A stretch of 64,000 nt of DNA, from the NCBI RefSeq assembly GCF_018861315.1, contig NZ_JAHLDL010000019.1, positions 34,363 through 98,362 on the forward strand. Reading direction: 5' to 3'. The first letter of the stretch is position 1. The number at the start of each line of letters is the position of its first letter. The position numbers were made by a program, and so were the translations under genes. Source of the DNA: Clostridium bowmanii. Lineage in GTDB: Bacteria > Bacillota > Clostridia > Clostridiales > Clostridiaceae. The notes beneath the pieces were generated by a model. The model had not been told where the DNA came from. It did no database searches and worked only from the letters and a program-made list of their open reading frames with translations. Shown here one piece after another: positions 35,048 through 43,328 of this stretch.

Positions 35048-35094
35048 TTTTACAAGTGCCTGCCACCCTAGTGAGGAGGTTTGCCGACGAACTT
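35048..35094 (-). repeat. R1 repeat, copy 5
   Basis: Has GTGCCTGCCACC in place of GTGCCTGTCACC and lacks the final TGCT. It is followed by unrelated DNA. Between here and 35323 I see only a short YjfB-like start (ATGGATATAGG with a GGGAGGTGAT ribosome site, near 35250) that stops after 18 codons, and a hairpin GCGTGCTGCTTCGCAGCTCGC (about 35218-35238). Confidence 0.8.
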
Positions 35095-35323
35095 CAAGGA
35101 ACTAGGTACAGGTAGTTGGTTAGACCTTTCCTGATAGGATTTTCCTACTATATGTTAATAACTTACTAATGAAAATAGAGTTTCCTCCATTTTCAAGAGG
35201 AAACATCACGCATTTGCGTGCTGCTTCGCAGCTCGCACCCTATATCCATTTTATCACCTCCCGTTTGATCTAAAAAATAGAAATAGATTATTCTTTAATT
35301 TTGTATTCAATTTAAATTCCATA

Positions 35324-35357
35324 TTTTACACCACTGGGGCGCTTGCGAGGGCTTGCT
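35324..35357. repeat. R3 repeat, copy 2
   Basis: TTTTACACCACTGGGGCGCT then TGCGAGGGCTTGCT, the partner of 31938-31981. As there, it lies beside a YjfB-like 5' end. Confidence 0.6.
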
Positions 35358-35397
35358 ATTTAACCATATTTTTCTAATTTGTTGATAAGCCTTCAAC

Positions 35398-35442
35398 AAA
35401 ATGAACCCAGTAGGTATTATTTTAGCCATTGATACTCATTTT
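35398..35442 (-). terminator. Terminator of the vWA flagellin gene
   Basis: An imperfect stem AAAATGAACCCAGTAGGTA with its near complement TAGCCATTGATACTCATTTT, about 60 bp past the gene's stop. It belongs to the same sequence family as 32983-33026. Confidence 0.65.
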
Positions 35443-35498
35443 AATATTTCCACCAATTCATAATTACCTTAGTTAAAAGCTGAAAACGCGCTTGCTAA

Positions 35499-36965
35499 CT
35501 ATTGCGCATCCCCTTGCCACTTAGTCATAAGATTTAATACACTCTTCTGCATTTCATCAGCCTGTTTCAACATTGATTGTGCTGCTTCTTCAAGTATACT
35601 ACTTTTAGCCATTTCCATAACTTCTTTTGCCATGTCTACATCACTTATTCTAGCATCTGCACTTGTTAAATTATCGCCATAGTTACCCACATTGTTATAT
35701 ATATGTTCTAAAGCATTTTGGTATGAACCAAATCTACCTCTCTGTGCTGAAACTGTTGCTATGGCTTCATCAATTTTTTCGAGTGAATTTTCCCCATTTT
35801 CAATAGTATCAACTGTTACATCATCTATTCCTAAATTTACTGTTCTAGCATCAAAAAGTTGTACTTGAAATTTTTCAACTGAATTTGACCCTACTTGAAG
35901 TTCTAGTGTGGGCATTTCATCATCCTGACTAGTAATATTTCCTGAAGATCCAATCTTATTTCCTATAACGTTTGCTAACTGATTTCCCCAATCTGAGGAT
36001 TGAAGATTTACTTTTTCACCTCCTGTTGCTTGAACTATATTATCGAATTCTGTTACATCTGAATTATTTGTATTATATACTCCGTATAATCTAATTCCTT
36101 TACTTTTAAGTTCATTTAGTGTAGAAGCCACCTTTGAAATAGTATCATCATCGGCATCCTCATCCGTTACTAATATTACATTTTTTGTTTGAGCCCCATT
36201 TTCATTTTGTCTGAAGTCATAATAGTCTGCCACTGTAGCCAATGCCGCCATAGCATACTCTGTTCCACCACTATTTGTCGCAGCTAAATACGTTAAAGTG
36301 CTTGAAATATCACTACTACTATTCGTCCATTTATTGCCTGAAAAATCATATTTTTTTATAGTTAAATCTCTATACTCAACTATCCCCATTCGTATGTCAC
36401 TTACACCTTGAGAATTAATATAATTAATAAATCCATCTATATTATTTGCAACATTAGTTTGAATACTGCTCATACTCCCTGTATTATCAACTACAAATAC
36501 AATGTCTACTTTTCCTTCCAAAGGTGATAACGGAGTTTCATGTATTGGTGGTGATAAAACCTTTATTGTATTAAATTCAGTATTATTAGCGATATCATTA
36601 ATTGAGGATTTAACATTTTGAAGTTCATTTTGGATTTGCATTCTATCCGCTTGATTTAAAGTTCCATTAAGTGCTTGTACTATAAGTTCTCTCATTCTTA
36701 AAAGATTAGGATTTTGTATTGAACCAAGTCCCGCTTCCGCTGTTTGAACAAGAGAAACACCATCTTGAATATTTCTCCCCGCCTGTTCAAGACCTCTAAT
36801 TTGTGCTTTCATTTTTTGATCTATAGCTAAACCAGCTGCATCATCAGCAGCACTATTTATTCTAATTCCTGAGGAAAGCTTTTCCATTGCATTAGATTTT
36901 ACTTTTCCTGCAGCAATTATTTTATTATAAGCAGTTATTGCATTTAAATTATGATTTATTATCAA
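35499..36965 (-). CDS. Flagellin with a von Willebrand factor A domain in its outer region
   Basis: 488 residues. D0/D1 at the N-terminus: IINHNLNAITAYNK, EKLSSGIRINSAADDAAGLA, AEAGLGSIQNPNLLRMREL (residues 2-140). A complete vWA domain follows (~152-339): DIVFVVDNTGSMSS with MIDAS residues DxTxS at 160-164, the MIDAS Thr in GGTEYA near 235 and the Asp in LVTDED near 268. The C-terminal D1/D0 begins LQVGSNSVEKFQVQL and ends with EAAQSMLKQADEMQKSVLNL-like helices. The vWA fold would project from the filament surface. The start is TTG at 36965, with GGGAG eight bases before it. A perfect sigma-28 promoter lies at 37015-37041. Confidence 0.93.
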   Translation of the reverse strand: MIINHNLNAITAYNKIIAAGKVKSNAMEKLSSGIRINSAADDAAGLAIDQKMKAQIRGLEQAGRNIQDGVSLVQTAEAGLGSIQNPNLLRMRELIVQALNGTLNQADRMQIQNELQNVKSSINDIANNTEFNTIKVLSPPIHETPLSPLEGKVDIVFVVDNTGSMSSIQTNVANNIDGFINYINSQGVSDIRMGIVEYRDLTIKKYDFSGNKWTNSSSDISSTLTYLAATNSGGTEYAMAALATVADYYDFRQNENGAQTKNVILVTDEDADDDTISKVASTLNELKSKGIRLYGVYNTNNSDVTEFDNIVQATGGEKVNLQSSDWGNQLANVIGNKIGSSGNITSQDDEMPTLELQVGSNSVEKFQVQLFDARTVNLGIDDVTVDTIENGENSLEKIDEAIATVSAQRGRFGSYQNALEHIYNNVGNYGDNLTSADARISDVDMAKEVMEMAKSSILEEAAQSMLKQADEMQKSVLNLMTKWQGDAQ

Positions 36966-37014
36966 AGGAAACACTCCCATCAAAATATGTAAAAGTAATT
37001 ATGTAATCAATCTA

Positions 37015-37041
37015 TTATCGGCTATATTTCCCATAACTTTA
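37015..37041 (-). promoter_or_regulatory. Sigma-28 promoter of the vWA flagellin
   Basis: On the minus strand: TAAA (37038-37041), 15-bp spacer, GCCGATAA (37015-37022). This is an exact match to the FliA/SigD consensus. It shows that this flagellin is meant to be expressed as a late flagellar gene. Confidence 0.88.
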
Positions 37042-37090
37042 CTAAATATAGATTATTATCTAATTTAATTCTTTCATTTATCATTTATCC

Positions 37091-37270
37091 TTAAAAAATC
37101 CTGTGAAATAACATGGAAAATAATAAAGCACCAGCAGTTATCACTCTAGCTACTGATGCTCGCTCCAATATCTTACCACCTTTTATAATATAAATCTTTT
37201 CATCTACCACTATTCCATCTGATTGTTGTTTTGTTGATTGACTCATCACCGTTGCTAGTGCCTCTATGTC
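37091..37270 (-). pseudogene. YjfB-like gene fossil
   Basis: Reads DIEALATVMSQSTKQQ, like MDIGALSIVMSQSRVQ of the gene at 31734-31913, but has no start codon in frame and lacks the family C-terminus. The end of the frame runs through an AGCACCAGCAG.../...CTACTGATGCT hairpin (37127-37160). Confidence 0.65.
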
Positions 37271-37382
37271 TATTTTCTACACCCATATTATTAGTTGGTG
37301 CTAGAATAGAAATAGTGCAATAGAAATTGAGAAAGTTCCAGATAAGTATTAGAATAAAGATAATAGATGGAGGGACTTAATC

Positions 37383-38519
37383 ATGAGAAAACAGCACGAT
37401 AAACAATTTAGATAAGATGCTGTCAAATATTATGTAGATCATAAGGAACTTGCATTAACAGGCTGTTCCAAAAATCTTGGCATAGGAGGTAGTACTTTGT
37501 CCAAATAGCTAAGAGAATCTAATAAAAAAATGGAATCCAAGTCCGTGGTTCTGGTAATTATGGAAGTGATGAACAAAAGGAGATTGTACTATTAAAACGT
37601 GAACTTCGTAATAAAAAGAACGAGATTGACATATTAAAAAAAGCAATAAGCATTCTGGGAAATTAACAGAAGCAATCTATCTTGAAGTACAAAACGAATG
37701 TGATTACCTCAAGGATAAACGCCGGGTTTCTGTCAGCAAAGTGCTTAATATATTAGGTGTTTCACGATCTGGATATAACGCATGGATGCATCGCCTTCCT
37801 TCAAATCAGCAAAAAAGGATACAGTCAGTAAAGGAAAGATTTCAGAAAATTTATGATCAATCATACCAAAATTATGGTATTCCTAAAATCACAAAAAGAT
37901 ACAAAAATATGTTGAAAAAATATCAGAGCGTACTGTTGGAAAATATATGAGAGAACTCGGAATAAAAGCCCAGTATATAAAGCCATATACCGTCACTACA
38001 AAGCATTCTGATTTCAGCAGCAAACTTGAAAATATACTCAATGAGCAATTTAATCCAGCTGTTCCAAATACGGTTTGGTGCACAGATATCACATATATTT
38101 GGGCAAATACAGGTTTTATATATCTTACTAGCATTATGGATTTGTACTCTCGAAAAATTATAGCTTGGACACTTATAGATACACTTAAAGAATCCTGTGT
38201 TATTGATACAATTAATAAGGCGAAGGATAACAGGGATAGGGTTAATGCAATCATTATACACAGTGATAGGGGCACCTTGTATGTCTCTAATGAATATAAA
38301 AAGGCAACTGCCAACATGACAGCTAGTTATTCAAAGAAAGCCTTTCCTTGGGATAATGCATGTATTGAATCTTTTCATGCAATTATCAAACGTGAGTGGA
38401 TAAATCGTTTTAAAATTAAAAATTATAACCATGCATATGCTCTTGTATTTGAATACATTGAAGCATTTTATAATACAGTAAGAATTAATTCACAGCCATT
38501 GCAACTATATGTAACGTGA
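37383..38519 (+). pseudogene. Broken IS3-family (IS150-like) transposase genes
   Basis: OrfA begins at 37383 with SD GGAGGG but has stops at 37413 (TAA) and 37506 (TAG) and a frameshift at an A6 run near 37525; its remnant ends at 37664-37666. OrfB then reads SVSKVLNILGVSRSGYNAWMHR but shifts frame at an A-run near 37914-37920. It continues as RELGIKAQYIKPYTVTT with the DDE residues in WCTDITYI, HSDRGT and DNACIESFHAIIKRE. The C-terminus ends early after FYNTVRINSQ. I could not fix the terminal inverted repeats. Confidence 0.85.
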
Positions 38520-38727
38520 TTAGTTTGAAATAGCTTATAAAAAAGCAACTAAACTGAATATATCAATCGCAAGTTAAATTTAAGAGAATTACTAATAACT
38601 TTCTCATTTTAATTTGTACTTTTTATTGCTCTAATTTGCCCTAAAAAATCAAAATGGCTCATTCATTTGACTTACTATTTATTTTTATATTTACCAAATT
38701 CTCACACCTGTGGTACTTGTCATACTC

Positions 38728-39774
38728 TTAATTTAATTGTTGCCTCAGTCTAATTAGTGCAGGGTTATACTTACCACACATTCTATAATACTCAATAGCC
38801 TTTTCCATAAAACCAAGCACATCATAAATTACACCTATATTATAAAAGGCTAGATAAGTATTAACTCCTTGTACCTTTGAAAATTCAAACTTTGTGCATT
38901 TCAAAAAATTTTCTACAGCTATCTCAAACTTAGAATTATTCATATATATGTGACCCATTAAAAAATAGAAATCAGCATTGTTATAATATTTCTCATATTC
39001 TTCTAACACTAATGCTTTTTTATATTTACCATTATTCACCATAGAATATCCATAGGTTTCTATAAGATTCCCTACATACTCAAGATTATAATCAATTTTA
39101 TAAGATAATGCTTTCTCGAAAAACAAACTTGCTCTTTCATATTCTTTGTAGACATAATAAGACTTACCGAGTTGGTAATATAAATAAGGATCATTAGGAT
39201 CACCTAAAATAGCTTCATTTAACAAACTTACATTTCTGGATAGTTTATTTGTCCTACTTAATTCCGATATTGTATACCCAATATGTTCTACTCTTATAGC
39301 GATATCCTCTGTCTCTATCAAACAATTATCTATACTTACAACTTGCTCGTGAATTATCCCCTCATACTGGTACCAATCTTTATTAAACAACCTATTTATT
39401 CTCTCTTGTTGCTTATTAATACCATTAGGTGTTTCCATTATATTAAGTCTTTCTATTCTTCCTATCTTATTTTTACCTTTGGTTGTAAACATTAAAATAT
39501 TTCCCCTATCAAATAATTCTATAATTTCATCGGCATCCAAAATTAGTACCCAATCATTTGATGCTTTAGATATAGAAAAATTCCTAGCTTTAGAAAAATC
39601 GTTGCACCAGATATAGTCATAAATTTTATCTGTGTACTCTGATGCAATTATTTTTGTATTATCTGTAGAACCTGTGTCCACTATAACAATTTCATCTACA
39701 AAAGTCGCAATACTTAATAAACATTTTTTTAAATTATTTTCTTCATTTTTAACTATCATACACAAGGTCAACAT
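38728..39774 (-). CDS. Family 2 glycosyltransferase with C-terminal TPR repeats
   Basis: 348 residues. GT2 domain (1-~190): LCMIVKNEENNLKKCL, IVDTGSTDNT, and LILDADE as the metal-binding DxD site. Three to four TPR-like repeats follow (LGKSYYVYKEYERASLFFEKAL, MGHIYMNNSKFEIAVENFLK, IGVIYDVLGFMEKAIEYYR). Such TPR-GT2 proteins occur in clostridial flagellar glycosylation loci and probably glycosylate flagellin or extend its glycan. It is the last gene of the island and overlaps the legC stop by 7 bp. I see no clear terminator after it. Confidence 0.85.
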   Translation of the reverse strand: MLTLCMIVKNEENNLKKCLLSIATFVDEIVIVDTGSTDNTKIIASEYTDKIYDYIWCNDFSKARNFSISKASNDWVLILDADEIIELFDRGNILMFTTKGKNKIGRIERLNIMETPNGINKQQERINRLFNKDWYQYEGIIHEQVVSIDNCLIETEDIAIRVEHIGYTISELSRTNKLSRNVSLLNEAILGDPNDPYLYYQLGKSYYVYKEYERASLFFEKALSYKIDYNLEYVGNLIETYGYSMVNNGKYKKALVLEEYEKYYNNADFYFLMGHIYMNNSKFEIAVENFLKCTKFEFSKVQGVNTYLAFYNIGVIYDVLGFMEKAIEYYRMCGKYNPALIRLRQQLN

Positions 39775-40865
39775 TCCTTAATCACCTTACATATTTTTTC
39801 TATTTCTTCTTTCTTGAGTTCAACAGAACTAGGTAAATTTATTCCCTTAAACGATATAGAATTTGTGATACTCATATCACCATGTTTACAATTTATATAT
39901 GGCGGCATATTATGAACAGGCATAAAAAAGGATCTAGATTGAATTCCATTATCTTTAAGTTTATTTAATAATTCATCTCGAGTTAAAGGGAACTCATCTT
40001 GAACTAAAATAGAATATAACCAATTAACATTAGTAGTATCATCCTTTTCTGTTGGAATTTTTATTCCTATAACGTTTTCCAATAAGTTATTATACTCCTT
40101 TGCATGTCCTAATTTAGCATTAACATACTCTTCAACCATTTCAAGCTGAGCACAGCCCATTGCAGCAAGAATATTGGGCATTCTAAAATTATACCCTAAT
40201 TCTTCATGATAAAAAGCACCGTTTTCTAACACTGATTTAGTTTGAGTTGAAAGATACTTAGCCCGTTTAGCTAAATCTTCTTTATTTGTTACTAACATTC
40301 CACCTGCCCCAGTAGTTATTAATTTATTTCCATTAAATGAAAAACATCCAATATCTCCGATGTTACCTGCTTTCTTCCCTTTATAAATAGCACCCAAACT
40401 TTCTGTAGCATCTTCAATTACAAATAAATCATGTTTTCTTGCAATATCCATTACCTTGTCCATATTTACTAGATTCCCATATATATGTACTGGCAGTATA
40501 GCTTTTGTTTTTGATGTTATCAATTCTTCAATTTTACTTTCATCCATAACCCATGTATCTTTGCATACATCAACAAAAACTGGTTCAGCCCCTACATACC
40601 TTATTGTATTAACTGGAGATATAAAAGTTAATGATGAAACAATAACTTCATCTCCTTTACCAATACCTAATGTTCTTAACGCAAGCTCCAGAGCTGCTGT
40701 TCCATTCATAGTTACAACTGCAGCTTTAGCCTCTAAGTAGTTTGCAAAATCATCCTCGAATTTATCAACGTAGGAACCAACTGAGGATACCCAGTTGGTA
40801 TCTAAACAATCTTTAATATATTTCCATTCATTTCCTCTAACTTCTGGTATACATAATGGTATCAT
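39768..40865 (-). CDS. legC: PLP-dependent aminotransferase, LegC type
   Basis: 365 residues of the DegT/DnrJ/EryC1 fold. Its opening IPLCIPEVRGNEWKYIKDCL and NWVSSVGSYVDKFE are characteristic of LegC-family enzymes. The PLP lysine is in GCFSFNGNKLITTGAGG (~residue 183). LegC transfers an amino group to C4 of the 4-keto sugar made by LegB, on the way to a 2,4-diamino sugar and then legionaminic acid. The gene is separated from legB by the CDP-sugar cassette, and a legB fossil lies near it (41978-42285). Confidence 0.85.
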   Translation of the reverse strand: MIPLCIPEVRGNEWKYIKDCLDTNWVSSVGSYVDKFEDDFANYLEAKAAVVTMNGTAALELALRTLGIGKGDEVIVSSLTFISPVNTIRYVGAEPVFVDVCKDTWVMDESKIEELITSKTKAILPVHIYGNLVNMDKVMDIARKHDLFVIEDATESLGAIYKGKKAGNIGDIGCFSFNGNKLITTGAGGMLVTNKEDLAKRAKYLSTQTKSVLENGAFYHEELGYNFRMPNILAAMGCAQLEMVEEYVNAKLGHAKEYNNLLENVIGIKIPTEKDDTTNVNWLYSILVQDEFPLTRDELLNKLKDNGIQSRSFFMPVHNMPPYINCKHGDMSITNSISFKGINLPSSVELKKEEIEKICKVIKEC

Positions 40866-40969
40866 TTTTAACGCCTCAATTCATATTCATATTTTTTAGC
40901 TATATTTTAGTACATTATTTATTATTTTAAAATTTAAATGGAAATTGCATAAATACCAATTTATTTATT

Positions 40970-41953
40970 TTAAACATTTTGCAATCCCGATGCCTGTAAT
41001 TCCATATAATCATAACAAACTTTGCATAATTCCAATTCATCATATCTTTTTTCACTTAATATTTTTCTATAACTGTTCATTTTATTAGAATTCCAAATTT
41101 CTAATAAAGTGTTATCTTTTATATTTCCAATAATCATCTTATTATCATAATCTCCACAACATGCTGAAACACTTCCATCCCAATTAATTGATAATTTATC
41201 AAAAACTTCTGGACAACATTTAGGATGTTGTTTTATAACGGACTCTTCACCCTTTAATCTTATAATCATATTCTTATCTTTTTCTTCTAGTTTCACCCTA
41301 TTTAAATCAATATAATCTAATATGGTTCTACCAACAGTAACTAAATCGGCATATTTTTCTACTTCCTTTTTAAATTTTTTCACTTGTTCTTCTGTTTCAT
41401 AAGTTATAGTAGTACTTACATGAATATAAGGATATGCTTTATCTCCCCTTATATCATAAAGCATTTTTATTTTATCTAATAGTTCACTAAAGTAATCAGT
41501 ATTTCTCATTTCCGAATAACTTTTTTTGTCTACCCCCTGAAATGAGAATTTTATACTATCCAACTCAATATCAACAATCTCATTAAATTGTTTTTTTGAA
41601 AACAAGCTCCCATTAGTATTAAAATGACATATTATTCCTAAGTCCTTTGCAATTTTAATATACTCTATAAAGTTCATATGTAATGTTGGCTCTCCCCACC
41701 GAATAAATCTTAATGGTGTTTTATATTCTTTTATTTCATTTAATATCTTATCATATACATATTCATTCATAAATCCTTGTTTCCTATTTATTGAGCCAGT
41801 TCCAACAGGACACATTAAACATTTATAATTGCAATTATTTGTAACCTCAATATCTATATACCTTGCAAATACTGGTACATTATTAGCTTTGTATTCAATA
41901 TCTCCATTATCACATATATCATATACACTCTTGAATGGATTAATTCTTTTCAT
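40970..41953 (-). CDS. Radical SAM/SPASM protein (1)
   Basis: 327 residues. The radical SAM cluster motif CNYKCLMC (CxxxCxxC, ~residue 37-44) is followed by FIRWGEPTLH. The C-terminal SPASM region has CCPEVFDKLSINWDGSVSACCGD and LCKVCYDYM. These enzymes make or modify sugars or peptides; the substrate cannot be read from sequence. Placement in a glycan island suggests a sugar or glycan-linked modification. It is paralogous to the next radical SAM gene, separated from it by a legB fossil. Confidence 0.85.
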   Translation of the reverse strand: MKRINPFKSVYDICDNGDIEYKANNVPVFARYIDIEVTNNCNYKCLMCPVGTGSINRKQGFMNEYVYDKILNEIKEYKTPLRFIRWGEPTLHMNFIEYIKIAKDLGIICHFNTNGSLFSKKQFNEIVDIELDSIKFSFQGVDKKSYSEMRNTDYFSELLDKIKMLYDIRGDKAYPYIHVSTTITYETEEQVKKFKKEVEKYADLVTVGRTILDYIDLNRVKLEEKDKNMIIRLKGEESVIKQHPKCCPEVFDKLSINWDGSVSACCGDYDNKMIIGNIKDNTLLEIWNSNKMNSYRKILSEKRYDELELCKVCYDYMELQASGLQNV

Positions 41954-41977
41954 TTAATTACACCTCTCAACAATTTT

Positions 41978-42285
41978 CTACACATTATAAATATCAGTTT
42001 TAAAATATTTCATATTACTTTGTATCCATTGAATAATTTCTAACAATCCTTCATCAAATGAATATTTAGGAAACCATTCTGTGGTTTCCTTAATTTTAGT
42101 ATTATCTCCCAAAGCCTATTTACTTCACTATTTTCTGATTTTAATCTATCCACATCGCATATTATTTTTTCAACTAAATCCTGAACTTATTTCATGGTTA
42201 AATCTTACATTTATTTCCTTATTAATAGTTTTGCAATTTTCAGCGATTTTATCAACTCCATACTCCTTGCAAGTTTCTAACTGTA
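41978..42285 (-). pseudogene. legB fossil with internal deletion
   Basis: The 3' part reads P-KYSFDEGLLEIIQWIQSN, then MKYFKTDIYNV and a stop. This is clearly homologous to the end of the intact LegB (PLYSLDEGLLETISWIEKN..YFKTNVYNV). The middle has ICDVDRLKSENSEVNRL, and the 5' part reads LETCKEYGVDKIAE, matching LEACRDYDIQKI about 130 residues earlier in LegB. The fossil therefore has a large in-gene deletion plus frameshifts. It sits between the two radical SAM genes and begins right after the stop of the upstream one. Confidence 0.8.
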
Positions 42286-42290
42286 ATAAA

Positions 42291-43295
42291 CTATATTCTG
42301 TTTTTCAATCTATATTTTATGTCTTCTTCATTACTAAAATTATCTACATCATAATAAGTAGCATGCTCAGGTAATAAAGGTTCAACATATTCATTTTTAT
42401 TGTAAATGCAATTATAACATAAAGTACCTTCAATAGAATCTTCTAAATGCTTTCTCCTAAGTTCAATAAGTTTTTTACCATTCCAAGCTTCCTTTATAGA
42501 AACCTTATTTAAATCTGCTACAGTCAAGTAATTTTGAAAATCAATACAACATGCTGTTAAATATCCTTCATAAGTTACATGTAATGAATTAAAAGGTAAT
42601 GAGCATGGCATTTTTTTTATTGAATATTTATCATCTTCAAGAGCTAGTTTTTCATTTATTTCGTACATCATTCCACCTTGATTTGCAACATTTAAAAACA
42701 CCACTTCATCGCATATATTTTTAAGTTTCTCCTCTAATGCTTCTTCTTCATCTTCACTATACTTTGTTACTATAGATGATACAAATATTTTAAAATTTTT
42801 ATTGTTTTTCTTTCTGTAATCAGATATATATTTTAGGTTATCCAATACAATATTAAATTCATCTTTACCATGAATAATTTTATACGTCTCCTTGGTTCCA
42901 GCATTAATTGAAAACTTAATACTATCAACACCTGCCTCTATGACTGCTATAGAACGTTTCGGTGTTGCTAAAGCACCATTTGTTGTTATATAAACATATT
43001 TATATCCTATTTCTTTAGCCTTAGCTACATATAAGGCCAAATTTTTAGAGACAAATGGTTCACCTGTGGCATAAAATCCAACTTCTTCCGTTCCTTCTTC
43101 AAAGGCTTCTTTTAATATGCGAAATAAAAATTCTTCATTAATTTCACCTTTTTTTCTTGTCATTTTTGAATTAGCACAAAATAAGCAATTATGATTGCAT
43201 AAATTTGTTAACTCAATAAGCATATTCCTAGGGAAAGGTGGTATTAAATTTTTATCTATTACATTATATTGAGCTATTCTACCTTTTAGATCCAT
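42291..43295 (-). CDS. Radical SAM/SPASM protein (2)
   Basis: 334 residues. The radical SAM motif CNHNCLFCANSK (~residue 33-40) is followed by VGFYATGEPFVSK. The C-terminal SPASM-like cysteines are in MPCSLPFNSLHVTYEGYLTACCID and TLCYNCIY, given in part. It is related to the product of 40970-41953. Two such genes around a CDP-dideoxysugar cassette suggest a specific modification, but the substrate is not known. The stop touches the legB fossil. Confidence 0.85.
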   Translation of the reverse strand: MDLKGRIAQYNVIDKNLIPPFPRNMLIELTNLCNHNCLFCANSKMTRKKGEINEEFLFRILKEAFEEGTEEVGFYATGEPFVSKNLALYVAKAKEIGYKYVYITTNGALATPKRSIAVIEAGVDSIKFSINAGTKETYKIIHGKDEFNIVLDNLKYISDYRKKNNKNFKIFVSSIVTKYSEDEEEALEEKLKNICDEVVFLNVANQGGMMYEINEKLALEDDKYSIKKMPCSLPFNSLHVTYEGYLTACCIDFQNYLTVADLNKVSIKEAWNGKKLIELRRKHLEDSIEGTLCYNCIYNKNEYVEPLLPEHATYYDVDNFSNEEDIKYRLKNRI

Positions 43296-43328
43296 ACATA
43301 CTCCTCCTTGTTATTAACAGTAATCTCA

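Larger units (their letters stand above)
34704..35094 (-). repeat. ~390-bp composite repeat unit, copy 2
   Basis: Same order of parts as 31091-31478: CTTGGCAAAGCATCTTG hairpin remnant, AGCATCAGTAGCTAAC, truncated RAYT and R1. Confidence 0.75.

Noticed and set aside
35218..35238. GC-rich hairpin as a separate gene regulator
   Set aside because: It stands alone in debris with no intact gene next to it. I mention it only within the neighbouring repeat entry.
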